Below, one piece after another: positions 1 to 5,298 of a stretch of DNA of 5,298 bases; the first letter of the stretch is position 1, and each line of letters begins with the position of its first letter. Origin of the DNA: Sulfurimonas sp. UBA6792. Its GTDB lineage: Bacteria > Campylobacterota > Campylobacteria > Campylobacterales > Sulfurimonadaceae. The stretch is taken from the NCBI GenBank assembly GCA_002452425.1, contig DKFQ01000021.1:1-5298 (forward strand), written 5' to 3'. The position numbers were made by a program, and so were the translations under genes. The notes under the pieces are model-generated. The model was not told where the DNA came from and did no database searches. It was given only the letters and a program-made list of their open reading frames with translations.

Positions 1-539
1 GCGCTTATCCACTCCCAGTCGTGCAGAAATGAACTCTCCAGTTTTTTTAGCAGTTCGTAAGATGGCAAAACAGTGTCAAACCCACGTGCATCAAGCGGGT
101 CGGTAACGATGTTGCGAAAGTTGTCCACGCCTGTTTGGTAGGAGCTTATCCCCACCGCACGCATGCGCTCAAAAATAGTCGGTATATCTTTGATGTCGAT
201 GTAGCGCAACTCTATCTGCGCACGGGTTGTGATGTCGATGTAATCCTCCCCAAACTCCTGTGCGATTTCTCCCAAAACTCTGGCTTGAAGAGCGTTTAAG
301 TAGCCTCCGCTGATGCGTACTCTTATCATAAACTTTTGCGGTGTCTGGTCGTTTTTGTCATAGATACCAAAGCATTTTAAAAAGTAATTTTTGTCTTCAT
401 CGGGAATGGATGCGTAGCCCTCTTTTGCATACTGCTCCAACATCGCAAACGCCTCTTGTGGGGTTTTGAGCGTTTTTGTCTCTTCCACTTTGTTGAGTTT
501 TTTTGCTCTTGCGTCGTATGCTTTTTGTAATGCTTCCAT
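1..539 (-). CDS. Nitrite/sulfite reductase family hemoprotein (ferredoxin-type), N-terminal part, runs off the window
   Basis: This is the first 179 codons of a siroheme/4Fe-4S nitrite or sulfite reductase family protein; the rest lies beyond base 1. The ATG at 539-537 is supported by GGAG at 548-545, five bases upstream. Residues about 68-130 match the ferredoxin-like half domain of the family: a strand reading FMIRVRISGG, then DITTRAQIELRYI, the equivalent of the family's ITTRQ.IQLRW segment. Residues 137-149 (GVDNFRNIVTDPL) correspond to the conserved D.RN.V..PL segment at the start of the siroheme/4Fe-4S domain. The four cluster-binding cysteines should lie downstream, out of view, so catalytic competence cannot be judged. 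Family members carry out six-electron reduction of nitrite to ammonia or sulfite to sulfide in the cytoplasm. Which substrate applies here is not decidable from this half. It has its own likely promoter and is probably not part of the efflux operon. Confidence 0.85.
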   Translation of the reverse strand, partial: MEALQKAYDARAKKLNKVEETKTLKTPQEAFAMLEQYAKEGYASIPDEDKNYFLKCFGIYDKNDQTPQKFMIRVRISGGYLNALQARVLGEIAQEFGEDYIDITTRAQIELRYIDIKDIPTIFERMRAVGISSYQTGVDNFRNIVTDPLDARGFDTVLPSYELLKKLESSFLHDWEWIS

Positions 540-568
540 TGACACTCCAATCTCTCAAATATGTCAAA

Positions 569-577
569 ATTTTAGCA
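569..577 (-). promoter_or_regulatory. Extended -10 promoter for the nitrite/sulfite reductase gene
   Basis: On the minus strand TGC (577-575) is directly followed by TAAAAT (574-569), which fits an extended -10 element (TGnTATAAT) with one mismatch. Upstream lies a T-rich tract at about 581-593 and no convincing -35, as is usual for sigma-70 promoters in Campylobacterota. The predicted transcript start near 562 would give a leader of about 23 bases before the ATG at 539. A TTGACA-like string at about 562-567 is too close to the start codon to be the -35 of this gene. Confidence 0.5.
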
Positions 578-605
578 GTTAGAAAAAGAAAAACAGGCTA
601 CTTTA

Positions 606-622
606 TGATTATTTTTTAATCA
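606..622. repeat. Small perfect inverted repeat (6-bp arms, 5-base loop)
   Basis: TGATTA (606-611) and TAATCA (617-622) are exact reverse complements around a five-base T (or A) spacer. The element starts nine bases after the permease stop codon and is centred near 614, about 52 bases upstream of the predicted start of the reductase transcript. The stem is almost all A/T, and no U run follows it directly in the minus-strand direction, so it is weak as an intrinsic terminator. It could equally be an operator half-site pair. The spacing does not fit the TTGAT-N4-ATCAA pattern of FNR-type regulators. The palindrome is seen; its function is unknown. Confidence 0.4.
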
Positions 623-631
623 ATACAAACT

Positions 632-1843
632 CTACTCATGCCTTAACGCTTCAATAGGGTTTAGTCGTGCGGCTTTTCTGGCGGGAAAATAGCCAAAAAT
701 CACTCCGACCATCGTTGAGAACAAAAATGCAACGATGACGATAAAAGTGTTAAATATAAGCGGCAAATCGAAAAAGAACGATATGCCCACTCCTGCACCC
801 ACACCTATGATGATGCCTAAAACACCGCCGAGGGAAGAGAGGACTATGGCTTCGACCAAAAACTGGAGCAAAACCTCTCTCTCAAGTGCACCGATGGCGA
901 GCCTTATGCCTATTTCACGGGTTCGCTCCGTGACGGAGACTAGCATGATGTTCATGATGCCTATGCCGCCTACAAGCAGGCTAATCGCCGCAACCGCTCC
1001 GAGCAAAACGGTCAGCATCTGCGTTGTGGAGGAGAGGGTTTGTACCATTTCACGCATGTCGTGGAGATTAAAATCACTCTCTTCTCCAGCTCTTACCTTG
1101 CGGCGTTCCTGCATAATAGAGGTGACGGCTTCTTTGACGCTCTCTATCTGCGATGAGGAGTTTGCCGAGATAATCATCCTTGCAATCTCTTTTTTTCCGC
1201 TGATGCGTCTTTGAAACATACGGATGGGCGTGACGATGATGGCATCTTGATCCATCCCAAACATTGCCGCACCTTTTGCCTCAAGCAAACCGACAACCTC
1301 ACATGAAAAACTCTCAAGACGGATGGACTCTCCGAGAGGATTTAGCGCACCAAAAAGCTCTTTGCGTATGGTCTCGCCGATAACACACACCGCCTTTCCG
1401 TTTTGAATCTCTATGGGTGAAAACTCTCTCCCTGAGGCAAAAACCCAATCTTTGACGACAAAGTAGTCGTTGTCGCTCCCATCCACCGTTGTTTGGTAGT
1501 TTTTGTTTCCATAAACGGCTTGCATCTGGCTTGAGCCGATTGGTGCGACACCACGGATATTTGCAAGCTCTTTTTTAAGGGCTTCAACATCACTGTGCGT
1601 AAATCTTCTTGCAGTGGAGTCTGTTGCCGGAGGACCTTTTTGTTTTTGCCCCGGAACAAGGATAAGCATATTTGTCCCAAGTTTTGAGATACTTTGCGTG
1701 ATGTACGCCGTCGTAGCGTCGCCTAGCATAACCATAGCGATAACAGAGGCTATGCCTATGACGATGCCAAGCGTGGTAAGTGCCGAGCGCAAAGCACTTC
1801 TGCGAATCTCACGAAGAGCTAGTAAAAAAGCGTTCCAAATCAT
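632..1843 (-). CDS. macB: MacB-type ABC transporter permease (MacB_PCD + FtsX domains)
   Basis: This 403-residue inner-membrane permease of the MacB/FtsX (mechanotransmission) type has four predicted membrane helices: residues about 22-42, then a long periplasmic domain 43-275, then 276-303, 328-357 and 362-386. The N-terminus (ALREIRRSALRSALTTLGIV) is the typical amphipathic segment and first helix of MacB_PCD proteins. The cytoplasmic loop SVTERTREIGIRLAIGA (303-319) is the conserved FtsX coupling region that contacts the ATPase, and the end NPIEALRHE is also typical. Unlike E. coli MacB it has no fused ATPase; that is the upstream gene, whose stop overlaps this ATG (1843-1841) in ATGA. AGGAG lies five bases upstream. 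The periplasmic domain contains Cys153 and Cys181. In the family, ATP-driven movement of the periplasmic domain pushes substrate through adaptor and outer-membrane channel. The substrate is not deducible; macrolides, peptides and siderophores are known for relatives. Confidence 0.93.
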   Translation of the reverse strand: MIWNAFLLALREIRRSALRSALTTLGIVIGIASVIAMVMLGDATTAYITQSISKLGTNMLILVPGQKQKGPPATDSTARRFTHSDVEALKKELANIRGVAPIGSSQMQAVYGNKNYQTTVDGSDNDYFVVKDWVFASGREFSPIEIQNGKAVCVIGETIRKELFGALNPLGESIRLESFSCEVVGLLEAKGAAMFGMDQDAIIVTPIRMFQRRISGKKEIARMIISANSSSQIESVKEAVTSIMQERRKVRAGEESDFNLHDMREMVQTLSSTTQMLTVLLGAVAAISLLVGGIGIMNIMLVSVTERTREIGIRLAIGALEREVLLQFLVEAIVLSSLGGVLGIIIGVGAGVGISFFFDLPLIFNTFIVIVAFLFSTMVGVIFGYFPARKAARLNPIEALRHE

Positions 1844-2541
1844 AAACTCTCCTCTTCACTCTTCTCTATGCTTCCGTCTCTAAAGAAAACTCTTCTTGAG
1901 GCGTACTTTGCCATATCCATCTCATGCGTTACCATCAAGATAGTAATCCCTTTTTCTTTGTTAAAAGAGCGCAAAAGCTCCATAATCTCGATGCTTTTTG
2001 CGGTATCTAAGTTGCCTGTCGGTTCATCTGCAAGCAAAATAAGCGGATTTGTTACGATGGCTCTGGCGATGGCGACTCTTTGCTGCTGTCCGCCTGAGAG
2101 TTCACCGGGTGTGTGGTGTGCGACATGTTCTAGCCCCACGCTACGAAGTGCCTCCATCGCCATCTCTCTTCTTTCATGCATGCCATAGCCACGGTAAAGA
2201 AGCGGAAGTTCGACATTTTCAATGGCAGTTGTTTTTCCTAGCAGGTTGAACCCCTGAAATATAAATCCTATGTAGTTTCTACGCAAAAGCGCACGCTGGT
2301 CCTGTGAGAGCAAACCGACATTGACTCCCTCAAAAAGGTACTCCCCACTACTGAGCGTATCCAAACAGCCGATGATGTTCATGGTGGTTGATTTTCCTGA
2401 ACCGCTGGGACCCATGACCGCCAAAAACTCTCCATGTTCTACTTGAAGATTTACGCTTTGCATGGCAAATGTTTTTGCTTCCGCCTCTCCGTATGATTTT
2501 GTGGCATTTTGAAGCTCTATAACATACTTTTGCTCTCTCAT
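1840..2541 (-). CDS. ABC transporter ATP-binding protein, MacB/LolD type
   Basis: This 233-residue stand-alone nucleotide-binding protein has every catalytic motif intact: Walker A GPSGSGKST (44-52), Q-loop Gln96 in FQGFNL, signature LSGGQ (148-152), Walker B LILLADEP (167-174) with catalytic Glu173, D-loop NLD (177-179) and H-loop His206. The length and the NPLILLADEPTGNLD stretch are those of the LolD/MacB/FtsE clade, which pairs with FtsX-like permeases rather than importers. It should dimerise on the cytoplasmic face and energise the downstream permease. The ATG at 2541-2539 overlaps the adaptor stop in ATGA. There is no strong Shine-Dalgarno (only AAAGAG, two bases before the start), so translation probably depends on coupling. 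Its own stop overlaps the permease start. The gene corresponds to the N-terminal half of fused MacB proteins. A lipoprotein-sorting (Lol) role is unlikely because an adaptor and an outer-membrane channel are in the same operon. Confidence 0.94.
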   Translation of the reverse strand: MREQKYVIELQNATKSYGEAEAKTFAMQSVNLQVEHGEFLAVMGPSGSGKSTTMNIIGCLDTLSSGEYLFEGVNVGLLSQDQRALLRRNYIGFIFQGFNLLGKTTAIENVELPLLYRGYGMHERREMAMEALRSVGLEHVAHHTPGELSGGQQQRVAIARAIVTNPLILLADEPTGNLDTAKSIEIMELLRSFNKEKGITILMVTHEMDMAKYASRRVFFRDGSIEKSEEESL

Positions 2542-3716
2542 CGCTCTTTGATTCCCACCAAAACCGCATCTCTCTCGCTTAGTTCCGCACTATCTATAAC
2601 GCTAAAACTTCCGTCGCTTTTTCCGACTTTAAGCGCAACTTTAGAGGGTTTGTTCTCTCTCAAAACCCACACATACTCGCCAGTAGCATCTCTTTTTTGC
2701 ATCGGCGGAGTAAAACGAAGTGCCGCATTTGGGACGACAAGGGCATCTTTTATGACATCAGTGACAATATGCGCAAAAACAGTCATCCCTGGGCGAAGCA
2801 GCAGTTCTGGATTTTGCACATTTACAACGGCATCGTAAGTGACAACGCCGTTGACTATCTGTGAGTTTAGGCGCAACTGTGTCACAACCCCTTTAAAGGT
2901 CTTTTGAGGGTACGCATCGACGCTAAACTCCACGCTTTGTCCCTCTTTTACATCGGCGATATCGGCTTCATCGACGCTCACTATCACCTTCATCTTTGTC
3001 AAATCCTCTGCCAGACTAAAGAGGATTGGGATAGTCATAGCCGCAACCACACTCTGCCCCGCTTCTACTTTTTTTGCCAAAACTACACCCTCAATGGGCG
3101 AGACAACAACGGCTTTTTTGAGGTCATCTTGAGCGGCTTTTAGCTCTGCATTTGCCTGATTGCGTCCTGCTTTTGCAACTTCCAAAGAGGCAAGAGAGAG
3201 TTCGTAAGCGGCGTATGCGCTGTCAACCTCCTGTCTTGAGGGGTAGCCTCCGTTGGTTGCTTTTATCATCTTTTCAACTCGAAGCCACTCGTTTTTGGAC
3301 TTTGTGAGTGTTGCCGTTGCTTCTGCCACATTTGCCTCATATTTTGCCAGTGCGGCTTGGTAGCTTGTCACTTTTGAGGAGAGTTTGACGGTGTCCAGAC
3401 GAGCCATCACCTCCCCTTTTTTGACATGCTGGTTGTAGTCAACCAAAACCTCACTTATCGTTCCAGAGACTTCTATCCCGACATCAACGCTGTTTGTCGG
3501 CTCCATGTTTCCGCTTGCATCAACCATGACGGTAATGGTTTTTCTCTCAAGCGGTGTGCTTAGATACTCTATCTCATTTTTGTTTTTGCCGCTTTTGTAC
3601 CAAAAAAAAGCTCCCGACATAAGCACTAAAATAGACAAAAGTATAAAATATATCTTAAAACTTCTCTTTTTATGCGCACCGACACCGAGTGTTTGTTCTA
3701 TAATTTCATCTGCCAT
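2538..3716 (-). CDS. macA: MacA-type periplasmic adaptor (membrane fusion protein, HlyD/RND-MFP family)
   Basis: This 392-residue adaptor is anchored by a single N-terminal helix (about 22-40) after a short basic cytoplasmic segment (HKKRSFK). The order is typical: first lipoyl half (about 78-110, VDVGIEVSGTISEVLVDYNQ with the GEVMARLD turn), alpha-helical hairpin rich in Ala, Lys and Glu (about 112-200), second lipoyl half (203-232, VVSPIEGVVLAKKVEAGQSV), beta-barrel (about 240-318, including LLLRPGMTVFAHI) and a membrane-proximal domain to the C-terminus (VVPNAALRF onward). There is no lipobox cysteine, so anchoring is by the helix and not by lipid. In tripartite pumps this protein forms a hexameric periplasmic tunnel joining permease and TolC. 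The hairpin turn contains NGGYPSRQEVDSA. It starts three bases after the channel gene's stop, with AAAGAG six bases before the ATG, and its stop overlaps the ATPase start. Length is close to E. coli MacA (about 370). Confidence 0.93.
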   Translation of the reverse strand: MADEIIEQTLGVGAHKKRSFKIYFILLSILVLMSGAFFWYKSGKNKNEIEYLSTPLERKTITVMVDASGNMEPTNSVDVGIEVSGTISEVLVDYNQHVKKGEVMARLDTVKLSSKVTSYQAALAKYEANVAEATATLTKSKNEWLRVEKMIKATNGGYPSRQEVDSAYAAYELSLASLEVAKAGRNQANAELKAAQDDLKKAVVVSPIEGVVLAKKVEAGQSVVAAMTIPILFSLAEDLTKMKVIVSVDEADIADVKEGQSVEFSVDAYPQKTFKGVVTQLRLNSQIVNGVVTYDAVVNVQNPELLLRPGMTVFAHIVTDVIKDALVVPNAALRFTPPMQKRDATGEYVWVLRENKPSKVALKVGKSDGSFSVIDSAELSERDAVLVGIKER

Positions 3717-3719
3717 CTG

Positions 3720-4925
3720 CTACTCTTTGTTTAAAATTTGTGAAAAATGGAGTTTTGCCAACTCTAGCTGCATATCTGTCTCGCTTATTTTTATGTTAAG
3801 TTCTTCTATGGCTCTTGTATTTTTTATGATTTGCAAATCGTACCCTGTTTTTGTGCCTGCATCCACCCCCGCACTGATGGCACTGATGAGACCATCATAC
3901 AAAGAGAGGTTTTTTGTGCTTACCTCGTTGTATCTGCGGTAGCTCTCTATTAGCGCAATGGACTGCTCATAAGAAGCACTGACGGCTCTTTGCTTGTCGG
4001 CGACTTGTGCAGACTGCTTCATCTGCGTTGCCTGTGCTTCTTGGATAGTCGCTTTTGCGTTGTAAGCCAAAGGGATGTTGAGAGCAATTCCTGCACCGTA
4101 GTATGCGCCGTCATCTCTGTTTGTGTATTTTTTGGACTCGTACTCTCTATACCCGACATCTGCATTTACGCTGAGTGATGGGAGATAGCCGCTTTTTGTC
4201 ACACCGTGAAGCCCTTTGAGGCTCTCTAAGTGAAGCTTCTCATAACTAAGCGAGATATTTTCTTGCAAAAAACTCTCTTTTTTTACTAACGATAGGGTTG
4301 GAAGTGCTAACTCTGCTGGGTTTATGTCACTTATCTTTGCAACGTCTTCTTTGAGTTTTGCAAGTGTGTAGTCATAGGTAACGAGGCTTTTTAACTGGCT
4401 GCTCTGCTGTACAAGCGCATTATTTAGCTCCGTGATATCGGCTTTTCCTGCATCGTAAAGCTGCTGTTTTATAAAAATCTCAATCTCTTGGTTTTTAAGC
4501 GTCAGCTCGCTCTGCTCTTTTTGATAAAGCGTCTTTTTGTAGTTTAAGACAGAGGTAAAAATCTCCTGATTTAACGCCGCTCTTTGGGAGTTTAGAGCCA
4601 TTGCATCCGCTCTTTTTTTGGCATCTGCGTACTCTATCTGGTACTCTATGCCTCCAGAGCGAAAGATATCTTGCGTTATGGAAGCGGATGTGTTTTTGCT
4701 AAAACCGTAATCCCCCAGATAACTCTTGTCGTACCCCCATGAAGCACCCAGATTTAGCGGTGCTATCCAGTTGTTTCTTAGTTTTTCATTCTCTGATTCG
4801 TATCTGTTTTGCTCCTGAAACAACAACTCCTGCTTTTGTGGCGAAAGAAGTTGTGCTTCTTGCGCACTTAGCGGCAAAACAAAAAGCAAAAAGTGTAAAA
4901 AAGAGAGTGTTTTGGCGTTTTTCAT
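3720..4925 (-). CDS. TolC-family outer-membrane efflux protein (OMF/OEP)
   Basis: This is the outer-membrane channel of the pump. I choose the ATG at 4925-4923 (401 residues), not the GTG one codon upstream, because AAGGA (4936-4932) is six bases from the ATG and only three from the GTG. The first 21 residues form a Sec signal peptide (MKNAKT, a hydrophobic core, then PLSA before QEAQ) without a lipobox Cys. The mature part shows the two-fold OEP repeat: alpha-helical stretches about 95-205 and 290-395, with strands about 56-88 and 249-288 (including GYLPSLSVNADVGY). LYDAGKADITELNNA (156-170) and VDAGTKTGYDLQIIKN (354-369) are the equivalent helix-turn positions of the two repeats. At about 400 residues it is shorter than E. 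coli TolC (about 490 precursor) because it lacks a long C-terminal tail. It is the first gene of the operon and so appears dedicated to this exporter. Overall sequence conservation in this family is low; assignment rests on architecture plus neighbours. Confidence 0.9.
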   Translation of the reverse strand: MKNAKTLSFLHFLLFVLPLSAQEAQLLSPQKQELLFQEQNRYESENEKLRNNWIAPLNLGASWGYDKSYLGDYGFSKNTSASITQDIFRSGGIEYQIEYADAKKRADAMALNSQRAALNQEIFTSVLNYKKTLYQKEQSELTLKNQEIEIFIKQQLYDAGKADITELNNALVQQSSQLKSLVTYDYTLAKLKEDVAKISDINPAELALPTLSLVKKESFLQENISLSYEKLHLESLKGLHGVTKSGYLPSLSVNADVGYREYESKKYTNRDDGAYYGAGIALNIPLAYNAKATIQEAQATQMKQSAQVADKQRAVSASYEQSIALIESYRRYNEVSTKNLSLYDGLISAISAGVDAGTKTGYDLQIIKNTRAIEELNIKISETDMQLELAKLHFSQILNKE

Positions 4926-4931
4926 CACTGT

Positions 4932-4936
4932 TCCTT
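4932..4936 (-). promoter_or_regulatory. Ribosome binding site that decides the start of the outer-membrane channel gene
   Basis: AAGGA on the minus strand precedes two adjacent in-frame start codons, GTG (4928-4926) and ATG (4925-4923). Its distance is three bases to GTG and six to ATG, so the ATG is the better supported start. The choice changes the protein by a single residue. Confidence 0.65.
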
Positions 4937-4948
4937 AGTAAAAAGGCT

Positions 4949-4954
4949 ATTATA
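4949..4954 (-). promoter_or_regulatory. Promoter -10 box (TATAAT) of the efflux operon
   Basis: A perfect TATAAT lies on the minus strand 23 bases upstream of the ATG of the channel gene. A transcript start near 4942 would give a leader of about 17 bases containing the AAGGA site. At the usual 17-base spacing the -35 position reads TGCTAC, which is a poor match; TTTT occurs nearer, at about 4966-4969, in line with the T-rich upstream DNA of Campylobacterota promoters. No clear operator palindrome overlaps it apart from the hairpin at 4976-4996, which is better read as a terminator. Confidence 0.65.
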
Positions 4955-4975
4955 AGATACATTTGAAAATAGTAG

Positions 4976-4996
4976 CACGCACTTTTTGAGTGCGTG
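4976..4996 (-). terminator. Hairpin downstream of the chemoreceptor gene, probable terminator
   Basis: CACGCACT and AGTGCGTG form a perfect 8-bp stem with a five-base loop (CAAAA in the minus-strand transcript), beginning 18 bases after the chemoreceptor stop codon. The U-rich part that follows is imperfect (CTACTATTTTC), so termination may be partial. The hairpin ends about 21 bases upstream of the operon -10 box and therefore overlaps the -35 region of that promoter. Confidence 0.6.
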
Positions 4997-5014
4997 AGGA
5001 GTGAGGGTTAAAAA

Positions 5015-5298
5015 TTACGTTCTAAAGAGTTCAAGTTTTGCGTGAAGTTCGTCTGTCATAGAGTTGAGATGCTCGGCTGCTGCTGCTATCTCTTCGACAC
5101 TTCTTGCATTTGTAGCTGAAATAGCATTGATTTGACTTACTTGGTCCACGATGATTTCTACATTTTTACCTGTTTTTTCAAAATCATTCACCGTCTTATC
5201 TGTCGCACGAACCGCCTCTTTGACGATGGCAACACTCTCGTTTATCTTAAACTCTACATCACTTGCGCTACTGGAGAGTTCTTGAATCTCGTCGGCAT
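5015..5298 (-). CDS. Methyl-accepting chemotaxis protein, C-terminal fragment (start outside the window)
   Basis: These are the last 93 codons plus TAA (5017-5015) of a chemoreceptor; the gene continues past base 5298. The visible part is a continuous heptad-patterned helix of the MCP signalling domain's returning arm. Residues IVDQVSQINAISATNARSVE, followed by EIAAAAEHLNSMTDEL, match the family pattern in which a Gln/Asn-rich stretch precedes a VEE.A..AE.L methylation-type helix, and the end KLELFRT matches the L...V..F.. terminus. The highly conserved hairpin tip that contacts CheA/CheW should be just upstream, out of view, as are the sensor and membrane parts, so the ligand is unknown. There is no C-terminal NWETF-type tether for CheR/CheB. 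A hairpin terminator follows, separating the gene from the efflux operon. Confidence 0.85.
   Translation of the reverse strand, partial: ADEIQELSSSASDVEFKINESVAIVKEAVRATDKTVNDFEKTGKNVEIIVDQVSQINAISATNARSVEEIAAAAEHLNSMTDELHAKLELFRT

Noticed and set aside
562..567. TTGACA-like string on the minus strand upstream of the reductase gene, considered as a -35 box
   Set aside because: A -10 box 17 bases further on would fall on the Shine-Dalgarno and start codon region, so it cannot serve this gene. The extended -10 at 569-577 fits better.
735..1214. A 159-codon open frame on the plus strand opposite the permease gene
   Set aside because: It mirrors the complementary strand of a clear MacB permease, has a low-complexity Met/Pro/Ser/Thr-rich composition and no ribosome binding site or recognisable domain. 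It is a shadow of the real gene.
1411..1680. An 89-codon minus-strand frame inside the permease gene
   Set aside because: It is out of frame with a well supported gene and has no domain or ribosome binding site, so it is a chance frame.
1840..2541. ATPase considered as LolD of a lipoprotein-sorting LolCDE system
   Set aside because: The sequence clade is shared, but the operon holds only one permease together with an adaptor and an outer-membrane channel, which is the layout of a MacAB-TolC-type exporter.
3505..3942. A 145-codon plus-strand open frame with hydrophobic stretches, spanning the adaptor-channel junction
   Set aside because: It is antisense to two well supported genes across their 3-base junction. 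The apparent membrane-like segments are complements of coding sequence for Lys/Glu-rich helices, and there is no start-site support.
4976..4996. Hairpin considered as an attachment site or mobile-element end
   Set aside because: There is no second copy in the window and no integrase, transposase or target duplication. Its place just after a stop codon fits a terminator.

Overview
The window looks like ordinary chromosomal DNA from a Campylobacterota (epsilonproteobacterial) organism, possibly of the Sulfurimonas/Sulfuricurvum type. The assignment is an inference. It rests on the compact minus-strand layout, the style of the nitrite/sulfite-reductase-like and chemoreceptor proteins, and promoters that have a good -10 box, T-rich upstream DNA and no recognisable -35. 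Base composition is intermediate and no mobile element is visible. Every supported gene is on the minus strand, so transcription runs from high to low coordinates.

Layout in the direction of transcription: (1) The window opens inside the last 93 codons of a methyl-accepting chemotaxis protein, which ends at 5015. (2) A perfect 8-bp hairpin (4976-4996) follows as its probable terminator, and a TATAAT promoter (4949-4954) lies about 20 bases further on. (3) That promoter serves a tightly packed four-gene operon: a TolC-family outer-membrane channel (3720-4925), a MacA-type periplasmic adaptor (2538-3716), a MacB/LolD-type ABC ATPase (1840-2541) and a MacB-type permease (632-1843). The junctions are a 3-base gap followed by two ATGA overlaps. 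(4) A 92-base gap holds a small A/T-rich palindrome and a TGCTAAAAT extended -10 promoter. (5) The N-terminal 179 codons of a nitrite/sulfite reductase family protein (1-539) run off the window edge.

The four operon genes form a complete tripartite efflux pump of the MacA-MacB-TolC kind. The ATPase and permease use cytoplasmic ATP to drive a periplasmic conformational change, the adaptor bridges the periplasm, and the outer-membrane channel releases the substrate outside the cell. In E. coli MacB the ATPase and permease are one polypeptide; here they are two translationally coupled genes, and the outer-membrane partner is in the same operon. The substrate cannot be read from the sequence. The flanking chemoreceptor and reductase appear to be independent transcription units with no evident functional link to the pump.

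I found no CRISPR array, tRNA, rRNA, insertion sequence or undescribed system. The findings are modest points about operon design, start choice and small regulatory structures.
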